This document shows, piece after piece, positions 54,272-61,663 of a stretch of 61,663 nucleotides of DNA; the first letter of the stretch is position 1; every line of letters starts with the position of its first letter. The translations under genes and the position numbers were made by a program. The notes below the pieces were generated by a model. It was not told the DNA's origin. It saw nothing but the letters and a program-made list of their open reading frames with translations, and did no database searches. The DNA comes from an uncultured Bacilli bacterium (GTDB lineage Bacteria > Bacillota_I > Bacilli_A > RF39 > UBA660), in the NCBI GenBank assembly GCA_944332205.1, contig CALVJN010000006.1:1-61663 (forward strand). Direction: 5' to 3'.

Positions 54272-56686
54272 ATGTACGATTTAGGTAAGAATTTTCATAT
54301 AAATATGGAAAAATTAAAAACTAAAAGGGAAGCAGTTATTCAAGGAAAAAGATTTAGAATATCTGTTCTTACTGAAAGACTTATAAGATTAGAGTATAGT
54401 GTTTCGGGAATATTTAATGATTTTGCAACTGAATTAGTAGAATTTCGTGATTTTGATGTTCCAAAGTTTACTAAAAAAGAAGATAAAAACTATTTAGAAT
54501 TGGAAACTGAATACTTTACACTTACTTATTCAAAAGAAGAACCATTTAAAGGTAGTGCTTTTAATCCAATAAAAAACTTAAAAGTTGTATTAAAGGGCAC
54601 GGATGTTATTTGGCATTATGGGCATCCAGAAGCTAAAAATTATTATGGATCAAATATTAGTACAGAGTTTTCTAAAAATGAAGAACCTAAAAATAGGGGA
54701 CTATTTTCATTAGATGGCCTAGTGTCTTTTGATGATAGTTCTACGCTTAGAATAAATGAATATGGAACTGCTATTCCTCCTGAGAGTGGTTCTGTTGATA
54801 TTTATTTATTTCTTTATAATAAAGATTTTGGTATGTGTGTTACAGATTATTTTAAATTAACTGGTATGCCTTCATTGATACCAAGATATGCATTAGGAAA
54901 TTGGTGGTGTCGTGATAAACCATATACTACCGATGAGGTTATTGAGTTAGTTGATATGTTTGAGAAAAATAATATACCACTTTCTGTATTTCTTTTTGAT
55001 AAGGATTGGCATATTAGAACAACCGGACCATATAAAGATTTAAATACTGGTTATACGTTTAATAAAAGTTTAATAGCAGATCCTAAATCTTTAATAGATA
55101 ATTTACATATGCGTGGAATTCGTGTTGGACTTTCAATGAATTTTAAAGATGGTATTTATCCTCATGAAGAAAAATATCAAGATATAAAAGCTTTTTTGGA
55201 TTATAAGGAAGAAGGATTAATAGCAATTGATCCTCTTAATCCTAAAATGTTGGATGTTTTACTTAAATATATATTAAATCCTTTAGAAGAATTAGGTGTT
55301 GATTTCTTTTGGAATGATGATAAGGAGTTTAAAGATTTAAATAGGTTATGGCTTATTAACCATTATATGTTTTTTAATTTAGCTAGAAATCCTGCTAAAA
55401 GAGGAATGATTTTGGCACGAAATGCATTGGAAGCTGCTCATAGATATCCAGTATTATACTCTGGTGAATCAAAAGTTAGTTGGGAAAATTTTATGTCTAT
55501 TCCATTTTTTAATTTGTCTGCTTCTAATATTGGTTCTTGTTGGTGGAGCCATGATATTGGTGGTTATATTGATGGTATTGAAGATCCAGAACTTTATATT
55601 AGATCAGTTGAGTTAGGAGTTTTTTCACCTATTTTAAGATTTCATTCAGCTAGTGGTAAATATTATAAAAGAGAACCATGGCGTTGGGATAGTAAGACTT
55701 CTAATATTGTTGGTAATTATTTGCGATTAAGACATCGTCTTACTTCTTATTTATATACAGAAGCCTATAAATATTATAAAACTGGTTCGATGATTTTTCA
55801 GCCTTTGTATTATTATTTGCCTAAAGTTTACGATGATTTATTATATAGGAATGAATATTTCTTTGGTAGTGAATTATTAGTAGCACCTATTGTAAATAAA
55901 AAAGACCAAGTTATGAATAGAACAATTCATCGCTTCTATTTACCTGATGGTATGTGGTATGAATTTACTACTGGTAAAAAATATGTTGGTAATAAGAAAT
56001 ATGTGTCTTTTTATAAAGAAGAAGATTATCCAATTTTTGCTAAAAGAGGTAGTATTATTCCTCTTTCTAATAAGAGTAATGTTAATAATACATCGAATCC
56101 TACAGATATAGAGATTCATGTTTTCCCAGGACAAAACAATACTTATAGGATGTATGAAGATGATGGTATTAGTAGTCTATATAAAGAAGGTTTTTATTTA
56201 ATAACAGAAATAGATTATAATTATTTACCTAATAACTATACGCTTATAATAAGGTCTGTTGAAGGAAAAAGTGGTATTGTTCCAGATAAGAGAAATTATA
56301 AAATAAGATTTAGAAATACTAAGTATTCTGAAGAAGTGTCTGCTCACTTTGATTCTTCAGTTATAAATGTCGATAAAACTTATGTTGAAAATAATGATTT
56401 TATTGTTGAGATTAACAATGTAAGTACTGTTGGACAACTCACAATTAATTGTAAAGGAAAAGATATAGAAATTGATGCAGTTAGAGTTGTAAATGAAGAT
56501 ATTGATTCAATTTTATCTGATTTACAAATTGAAACTACTTTAAAAGAAAAAATAGCTGATATATTATTTAGTGATGAGGATATTAAAACTAAGAGAATTA
56601 AAGTTAGAAAGCTTAAACGTTATAATTTAGATAAATCATTTATTAAATTGTTTTTAAAATTACTTGAATATGTAAATGAAATTTAA
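54272..56686 (+). CDS. glycoside hydrolase family 31 (alpha-glycosidase)
   Basis: An 804-aa cytosolic alpha-glucosidase/xylosidase-like enzyme. N-terminal beta-sandwich (20-190), catalytic barrel (about 200-540) with RYALGNWWCRD, DFFWNDDKEF at the nucleophile position (Asp about 352), SCWWSHDIGGYIDG and RFHSASGKYYKREPW, then beta domains including a DUF5110-like segment and a helical extension of about 60 residues (VNEDIDSILSDL onward). The usual W.DM.E signature reads WNDDKE here. AGGGTGATG precedes the ATG. Substrate not deducible. Confidence 0.85.
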   Translation: MYDLGKNFHINMEKLKTKREAVIQGKRFRISVLTERLIRLEYSVSGIFNDFATELVEFRDFDVPKFTKKEDKNYLELETEYFTLTYSKEEPFKGSAFNPIKNLKVVLKGTDVIWHYGHPEAKNYYGSNISTEFSKNEEPKNRGLFSLDGLVSFDDSSTLRINEYGTAIPPESGSVDIYLFLYNKDFGMCVTDYFKLTGMPSLIPRYALGNWWCRDKPYTTDEVIELVDMFEKNNIPLSVFLFDKDWHIRTTGPYKDLNTGYTFNKSLIADPKSLIDNLHMRGIRVGLSMNFKDGIYPHEEKYQDIKAFLDYKEEGLIAIDPLNPKMLDVLLKYILNPLEELGVDFFWNDDKEFKDLNRLWLINHYMFFNLARNPAKRGMILARNALEAAHRYPVLYSGESKVSWENFMSIPFFNLSASNIGSCWWSHDIGGYIDGIEDPELYIRSVELGVFSPILRFHSASGKYYKREPWRWDSKTSNIVGNYLRLRHRLTSYLYTEAYKYYKTGSMIFQPLYYYLPKVYDDLLYRNEYFFGSELLVAPIVNKKDQVMNRTIHRFYLPDGMWYEFTTGKKYVGNKKYVSFYKEEDYPIFAKRGSIIPLSNKSNVNNTSNPTDIEIHVFPGQNNTYRMYEDDGISSLYKEGFYLITEIDYNYLPNNYTLIIRSVEGKSGIVPDKRNYKIRFRNTKYSEEVSAHFDSSVINVDKTYVENNDFIVEINNVSTVGQLTINCKGKDIEIDAVRVVNEDIDSILSDLQIETTLKEKIADILFSDEDIKTKRIKVRKLKRYNLDKSFIKLFLKLLEYVNEI

Positions 56687-56734
56687 TATAATAAGTTTAT
56701 ATTTGTTTTAAGAAGTAGTAGTAAATTATATATT

Positions 56735-56902
56735 TTTAGAGAGTTAGTGGATGGTGAAAACTAATAATAAAAATTTATGAACTTGTCTTTTGAAATAACA
56801 AATCGTAATTCTTGCGTTAAAAGTTAAAGTTGCGTAGATTTTTCTACGAATTAAGGTGGTACCGCGAAAATATTCGTCCTTATGGGGAGGAATATTTTTT
56901 AT
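56735..56902 (+). promoter_or_regulatory. T-box leader, leucine-specific
   Basis: It contains the T-box sequence AAGGTGGTACCGCG (56853-56866), which pairs with the uncharged tRNA acceptor end. The terminator AATATTCGTCC...GGAGGAATATT with T-run is at 56869-56900. Stem I has the AG-rich bulge and GGTG segment near 56745-56756, and GAA-CTT-G gives the specifier CTT (56782-56784), a Leu codon. A promoter (TTGTTT, TATATA) lies near 56703-56732. Uncharged tRNA-Leu should switch on the following two genes, including leuS. Confidence 0.88.
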
Positions 56903-56914
56903 TTGGAGGTGTAA

Positions 56915-57343
56915 ATGATAGATATTTTTCTTACAGCTTTGATTGTTTATTTGTTATATTATTTTATTTCTGTTAAAAGATTCGACAATTATGGACATGT
57001 TAAAAAAAATAAAAATAATGTAAATAATAAGCAAAAAAAAGATAAAAAGATGTCAAATACTGATAGAGTAGATGATTATATGGCTTTACCTAGTGAAGTA
57101 AAATATTTTATAAAGAAATATAAAGTTGATTTGAATAAAGTTAATTTACATGGTATGTTAAAGTTGATTGGATTTATTTTAGGATTAGATATTGCATTAG
57201 TTTCAATTTTTGTTTTGTTGATATTTAAAAGTATTGTAATTCAATTAGTAGTAGCTAGTTTATTAATTATTCCTATATATTTGATTAGTTTAAAGTTTTT
57301 AGCTAGAAATTTTAAGAAAAGAGGATTGATTAAAGATGTATAA
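56915..57343 (+). CDS. small membrane protein between the T-box and leuS
   Basis: A 142-aa protein with one N-terminal helix (about 3-18), a Lys/Asn-rich cytosolic linker (25-50) and two C-terminal helices (about 83-105, 110-130). GGAGGTG precedes the ATG. It overlaps leuS by 8 bp and is under the same leucine T-box, so its level rises with leuS when leucine is short. I do not recognise a family. Confidence 0.65.
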   Translation: MIDIFLTALIVYLLYYFISVKRFDNYGHVKKNKNNVNNKQKKDKKMSNTDRVDDYMALPSEVKYFIKKYKVDLNKVNLHGMLKLIGFILGLDIALVSIFVLLIFKSIVIQLVVASLLIIPIYLISLKFLARNFKKRGLIKDV

Positions 57344-59726
57344 TTTTAAAGAAGTAGAAAAAAAATGGCAAAATTATTGGGAAGAGAATAAAACATTTAA
57401 GACAGATGTTTATGATTTTTCGAAACCAAAGTTTTATGCATTAGATATGTTTCCTTATCCATCTGGTGTGGGACTTCATGCTGGACATCCTGAAGGTTAT
57501 ACTGCTACAGACATTGTTTCCAGAATGAAGAGAATGCAAGGGTATAATGTTTTACATCCAATGGGATGGGATGCGTTTGGGCTTCCTGCAGAACAATATG
57601 CTATTAATACTGGAAATCATCCGGACGGATTTACTGAAGCGAACATAAAAACTTTTAAAAGTCAGTTAAAAAGTTTAGGATTTTCTTATGATTGGGATAA
57701 AGAAGTTTCAACTAGTGATCCAAAGTTTTATAAATGGACACAATGGATTTTTAAACAACTTTATTTAGATGGATTGGCTAAATGCGTTGATATGCCAGTT
57801 AATTGGTGTGAAGAATTAGGAACAGTTTTATCCAATGATGAAATTATTGATGGTAAAAGTGAACGTGGTGGATATCCTGTTATAAGAAAAAATATGAAAC
57901 AGTGGGTTATGGATATTCCTAAATATGCTGAAAGATTGTTGGATGGACTTAATGAAGTAGATTGGCCAGAGTCTACGAAAGAAATGCAAAGAAATTGGAT
58001 TGGTAAATCTGTAGGTGCTCTAGTTACATTTAAAGTAGATAGTCATGATGAAAAATTTGAAGTTTTTACGACTAGATGTGATACATTATTTGGGGCAACT
58101 TATTGTGTTTTATCCCCAGAACATAAATTAGTGGATATTATTACTACTGATGATAAAAAGGAAGAAGTAGTAGAATATAAAAAAGTATGTGCAACTAAAT
58201 CTGAACTTGAAAGGACAGAACTTAATAAGGAAAAAACTGGTGTATTTACTGGTAGTTATGCAATTAATCCTGTTAATGGTAAAAAGATTCCTATTTGGAT
58301 AGCAGATTATGTTCTTGCAACTTATGGAACTGGAGCAATTATGGCAGTACCTGCTCATGATGATAGAGATTATGAGTTCGCAAAGAAATTTAATTTGGAA
58401 ATTATTCCAGTATTAGATGGTGGAAATATTGCAATAGAAGCATTTACTGGTGATGGTATACATATTAATTCGGAATTTTTAAATGGCTTGGGAAAAGAAG
58501 ATGCAATTAATAAAATGATTTCTTGGTTAGAAGAAAAAGGCATTGGAAAGAAGAAAATCAATTATCGATTACGTGATTGGATCTTTGCAAGACAAAGGTA
58601 TTGGGGGGAACCTGTACCAATAGTTCATATGGAAGATGGTACTATGAAGGTGTTAGATGATTGTGAACTTCCTTTGGTATTACCAAAGCTAAAAGATTAT
58701 AAAAGCCACAGTGGTAAAGCACCTCTTGATTTTGCCGAAGAATGGAAAAATGTTGTAATTGATGGTAAAAAAGGTGTAAGAGAGACCTCAACTATGCCAG
58801 GTTCTGCTGGATCAAGTTGGTATTTTTTAAGATATATAGATCCACATAACGATGAATGCTTTGCAGATTATAATCTTTTGAAATATTGGATGCCAGTAGA
58901 TTTGTATATAGGTGGTCCAGAACATACTACAGGTCATCTTTTATATTCAAGATTTTGGAATAATTATTTGTATGATAAAGGTTTAGTGCCTGTTAAAGAA
59001 CCATTTAAAAAATTAGTACATCAAGGTATGATTTTAGGAGCTAATGGTATAAAAATGGGAAAAAGATATCCTGAATATGTTGTTAATCCTAGTGATATTG
59101 TTGAAAGTCATGGTGCAGATGCATTAAGACTTTATGAAATGTTTATGGGCCCATTAGAAGCAGATAAGCCATGGAGTAATACTGGTATTGATGGTGCAAA
59201 GAAATTTATTGATAGAATATATCGTATTTTTGAAGATAAAAAAGTTAGAAATGAGTCAAATAAAAATTTAGAAAAAATTTATCATCAAACTGTTAAGAAA
59301 GTTACTGATGATTATGAAACTTTGAATTTTAACACTGCTATATCTCAGCTAATGATTTTTGTTAATGCTATTTATAAAGAAGAATTTTTACCACTTGAAT
59401 ATGCAGTTGGACTTGTTAAACTTATTAGTCCTGTTTGTCCTCATTTAGGTGAAGAATTGTGGCAAATGTTAGGTAATAAAAATTCTATTGCATATGAATC
59501 TTGGCCAAAATATGATGAAAATCTTTTAAAAGATGATAATTGTACTTTAGCAGTACAAGTTAATGGAAAGGTAAGAGCTACTATAACTGTTAATGTAGAT
59601 TCTAATGAAGAAGAAATTAAAAAAGTCGCTTTAGAAGAAGAAAATGTAAAAAAGCATATTGCTGATAAAGAAATAGTTAAATTTATCATTATAAAGAATA
59701 AGATAGTTAATATTGTAGTAAAGTAG
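57336..59726 (+). CDS. leuS: leucyl-tRNA synthetase
   Basis: A 796-aa class I aminoacyl-tRNA synthetase. The HIGH-type sequence is [15 protein letters not shown] (about 37-51). The CP1 editing domain is about 220-410 (with [12 protein letters not shown] and [15 protein letters not shown]). The KMSKS loop reads [15 protein letters not shown] (about 572), lacking the usual SKS. The anticodon-binding domain and C-terminal segment follow. Length is normal. The upstream leucine T-box agrees with the assignment. Confidence 0.95.
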   Translation: MYNFKEVEKKWQNYWEENKTFKTDVYDFSKPKFYALDMFPYPSGVGLHAGHPEGYTATDIVSRMKRMQGYNVLHPMGWDAFGLPAEQYAINTGNHPDGFTEANIKTFKSQLKSLGFSYDWDKEVSTSDPKFYKWTQWIFKQLYLDGLAKCVDMPVNWCEELGTVLSNDEIIDGKSERGGYPVIRKNMKQWVMDIPKYAERLLDGLNEVDWPESTKEMQRNWIGKSVGALVTFKVDSHDEKFEVFTTRCDTLFGATYCVLSPEHKLVDIITTDDKKEEVVEYKKVCATKSELERTELNKEKTGVFTGSYAINPVNGKKIPIWIADYVLATYGTGAIMAVPAHDDRDYEFAKKFNLEIIPVLDGGNIAIEAFTGDGIHINSEFLNGLGKEDAINKMISWLEEKGIGKKKINYRLRDWIFARQRYWGEPVPIVHMEDGTMKVLDDCELPLVLPKLKDYKSHSGKAPLDFAEEWKNVVIDGKKGVRETSTMPGSAGSSWYFLRYIDPHNDECFADYNLLKYWMPVDLYIGGPEHTTGHLLYSRFWNNYLYDKGLVPVKEPFKKLVHQGMILGANGIKMGKRYPEYVVNPSDIVESHGADALRLYEMFMGPLEADKPWSNTGIDGAKKFIDRIYRIFEDKKVRNESNKNLEKIYHQTVKKVTDDYETLNFNTAISQLMIFVNAIYKEEFLPLEYAVGLVKLISPVCPHLGEELWQMLGNKNSIAYESWPKYDENLLKDDNCTLAVQVNGKVRATITVNVDSNEEEIKKVALEEENVKKHIADKEIVKFIIIKNKIVNIVVK

Positions 59727-59734
59727 GTATGAAA

Positions 59735-61126
59735 ATGTATGACATTATAATTATTGGTGCAGGACCAGCAGGACTTTTTGCAGCTTATGAACTTTTAGAA
59801 CATAATAAGAATCTTCATATTGCTATGTTGGATAGAGGAATTAAAGCAGATAAAAGAATTTGTCCAATGAATATTAATAAAACTAAGTGTTTGAATTGTA
59901 AGCCATGTGCAATTTTATCTGGTTATGGTGGTGCTGGAACATTTTCTGATGGAAAACTTAATTTTGTTCCTAAATTAGGGAAGTCCGATCTCTTTAAATA
60001 TATGGGACAAGATGAAGCATATTCCTTAATTGATTATACGGAAACCATTTTCAATAAATTTGGCATGGATAGTGAAATTTATCCTACTAATATGGATGAA
60101 GCTTTAAAAATAAAAGAAAAGGTTGCTAAAATAGGTGCTAATTTATTATTAATTAAACAAAAACATTTAGGTAGTGATAAATTGCCTAATTATATAAGTA
60201 ATTTTACTAAATATCTTGAGAAATTGGGAATGGATACTTATATTAAAACAGATGTTATAGATATTGTTAAAGAAAAAGATTTTTATAATGTTGTTTATAA
60301 AAAATCTAAAAAGGAATATTCTATTCAAGGTAAGTATGTAATAGTAGCTCCTGGAAGAACTGGTGCTAAATGGATGCAAGATTTAGCTGATAAATATAAT
60401 ATTCCTTATATTTCTCAAAGTATTGAAATAGGTGTTAGAGTAGAAGTTAGAAAAGAATTATTAGAAGATATAACTAAAGTTATATATGATCCTACTATAT
60501 TTATTAAAACAGATACTTATAATGATGAGATAAGAACGTTTTGTACAAATCCCGGTGGTTTTGTTTCTAAAGAAAATTATGAAGGATATATTTGTGTTAA
60601 TGGACATTCTTTAAAAAATATTAAATCTAATAATAGTAATTTTGCTTTTATTTCTAAAGTTAATCTTAGTGAGCCTACAACTAATACTAGATTATATGGA
60701 GAATCTATTGCTAGAATTGCAAATGTCTTAGGTGATGGTAAACCTATTATCCAGACTTTAAAAGATTTAAAGCAAGGAAGAAGAAGTGATTGGCATAGAA
60801 TAAATAAAGGTTTTATAGAACCAACATTAAAAGATTGTGTAGCCGGTGATTTGTCATTGGTTCTTCCACATAGAATTGTTTTAAATATTTTAGAAGGATT
60901 AGAAAAATTAGATAAAATTATTCCGGGTGTCAATAATGATGAAACTTTGTTGTATGGCCCAGAAATTAAGTTTTTTAGTAATGAAGTATTGACTGATAAT
61001 AAAATGAAGATAGATAATGAAAATATTTATTTTATTGGTGATGGTGCTGGAAAGGCTGGTAATATTGTTACAGCAGCAGCTACTGGTCTTATAGCAGCAA
61101 GAGATATTTTAAATAGAATTAAATAG
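59735..61126 (+). CDS. FAD-dependent oxidoreductase (COG2509-like)
   Basis: A protein of about 463 aa. N-terminal FAD-binding Rossmann motif IIIGAGPAGLFAAYEL (about 4-19), RICPMNINKTKCLNCKPC with conserved cysteines, GYGGAGTFSDGKLN and a second FAD site IYFIGDGAGKAGNIVTAAATGL near the end. ATG 59735 is preferred, since TAGGT lies before it; ATG 59729 is in frame too. The family is uncharacterised and sometimes annotated as a dehydrogenase. It follows leuS by 8 bp and may be co-transcribed with it. Confidence 0.85.
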   Translation: MYDIIIIGAGPAGLFAAYELLEHNKNLHIAMLDRGIKADKRICPMNINKTKCLNCKPCAILSGYGGAGTFSDGKLNFVPKLGKSDLFKYMGQDEAYSLIDYTETIFNKFGMDSEIYPTNMDEALKIKEKVAKIGANLLLIKQKHLGSDKLPNYISNFTKYLEKLGMDTYIKTDVIDIVKEKDFYNVVYKKSKKEYSIQGKYVIVAPGRTGAKWMQDLADKYNIPYISQSIEIGVRVEVRKELLEDITKVIYDPTIFIKTDTYNDEIRTFCTNPGGFVSKENYEGYICVNGHSLKNIKSNNSNFAFISKVNLSEPTTNTRLYGESIARIANVLGDGKPIIQTLKDLKQGRRSDWHRINKGFIEPTLKDCVAGDLSLVLPHRIVLNILEGLEKLDKIIPGVNNDETLLYGPEIKFFSNEVLTDNKMKIDNENIYFIGDGAGKAGNIVTAAATGLIAARDILNRIK

Positions 61127-61155
61127 GCAATATAGTTAGTTATATTGCTTTTATT
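61127..61155 (+). terminator. terminator of the leuS operon
   Basis: GCAATATA (61127-61134) and TATATTGC (61141-61148), then T-rich sequence. Confidence 0.75.
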
Positions 61156-61235
61156 TTAATTAAAAATAATAGCTATTGCATTTTAAAATTTATAATGATA
61201 ATATAGCTATATAAAATAATACTAGGAGTGATTAT

Positions 61236-61663
61236 ATGAAGAATAAAAAAGGATTTACTTTAATAGAACTATTAGCAGTAATAATAATATTAGGAGTATT
61301 AATGATAATAGCAATACCAGCAGTAACAGAGTATATATCATCATCAAGAAAGAGTGCCTATATAACAACAGCATCAAGATATATAGATGGAGTAAGAAAT
61401 AAGATAAATGCAGCAGAAATACCAGTCTATGATAAAGAGACAACATATTATATACCAGGAAGTTGTGTCTCAATGGAAAAAGGAGGAAAAAGTCCATATG
61501 GAGACTGGGAAGAGTATTATGTAGTAGTAACATATGATGGAACTAGTTATGACTATTATTGGACAAGTAGAGATGAAACAAACACAGGAATATATTTAAC
61601 ATATCAAGATTTATTAGATGTCGATAGAATAGAAAATAATGTAACAAGTATATCTACAAATAT
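61236..61663 (+). CDS. prepilin-like protein, third copy, cut off by the window end
   Basis: ATG 61236 after ACTAGGAGTG. The available 142 codons match the shared N-terminal cassette at 41496 and 51831 with only scattered base changes (KKGFTLIELLAVIIILGVL, ASRYIDGVRNK). Which C-terminal domain it carries is outside the window. Confidence 0.85.
   Translation, partial: MKNKKGFTLIELLAVIIILGVLMIIAIPAVTEYISSSRKSAYITTASRYIDGVRNKINAAEIPVYDKETTYYIPGSCVSMEKGGKSPYGDWEEYYVVVTYDGTSYDYYWTSRDETNTGIYLTYQDLLDVDRIENNVTSISTN

Overview
The window is from a very AT-rich, low-GC Gram-positive bacterium using the standard code (TGA is a normal stop). Sortases and sortase substrates, a leucine T-box ahead of leuS, pcrA and ligA close together, and LysM/peptidoglycan-binding proteins fit an uncultured gut Bacillota/Bacilli-type genome. 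I cannot name the species.

Region 1 (1-1876): a 5'-truncated thioester/SpaA-type surface protein and a sortase. The missing 5' half suggests a further insertion just outside the window.

Region 2 (1863-36501) is the striking part. A minus-strand ABC-uptake operon (substrate-binding protein, ATPase, permease) and the divergent plus-strand LysM gene beside it are cut into pieces by six separate insertions, called E1 to E6 here. Each carries its own serine-recombinase gene and different cargo. E1 (2835-8571) carries a sortase, a VWA surface protein and a phosphodiester glycosidase. E2 (8732-17125) carries a metal-sensing ArsR repressor, an HMA protein and two metal P-type ATPases. E3 (17126-21918) carries a BRO protein and small proteins. 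E4 (22730-26275) carries a GH3 hydrolase. E5 (26570-32358) carries an HTH membrane regulator and a Fic remnant. E6 (32806-35707) carries a transglutaminase-like protein. E2 and E3 sit in tandem on the same 10-bp core. Removing the six elements and keeping one copy of each core restores continuous frames of 250 aa (ATPase), 330 aa (binding protein) and 276 aa (LysM protein). The host fragments contain no stops, whereas the elements contain several decayed genes. That pattern fits either recent insertion or periodic precise excision.

Region 3 (36517-61663) is mostly housekeeping: a carboxypeptidase-regulatory-like protein and a SpoIID-like/peptidoglycan-binding protein, pcrA, a nucleotidyltransferase, a UvrD-like helicase with a nuclease-like insert, ligA, two membrane-anchored propeller-like proteins (one with an embedded thioredoxin domain), a TIGR01212 radical-SAM protein, a GH31 glycosidase, a leucine T-box with a small membrane protein and leuS, and an FAD-dependent oxidoreductase. 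Scattered among them are three prepilin-like genes (41496, 51831, 61236) that share a near-identical N-terminal cassette; the two complete ones carry different C-terminal domains. The first ends in an FGE/C-type-lectin-like domain whose last 120 bases or so are 50% G+C, are full of NNC codons and are followed by a short hairpin. These are the marks of a diversity-generating-retroelement variable region. No template repeat or reverse transcriptase lies in the window.
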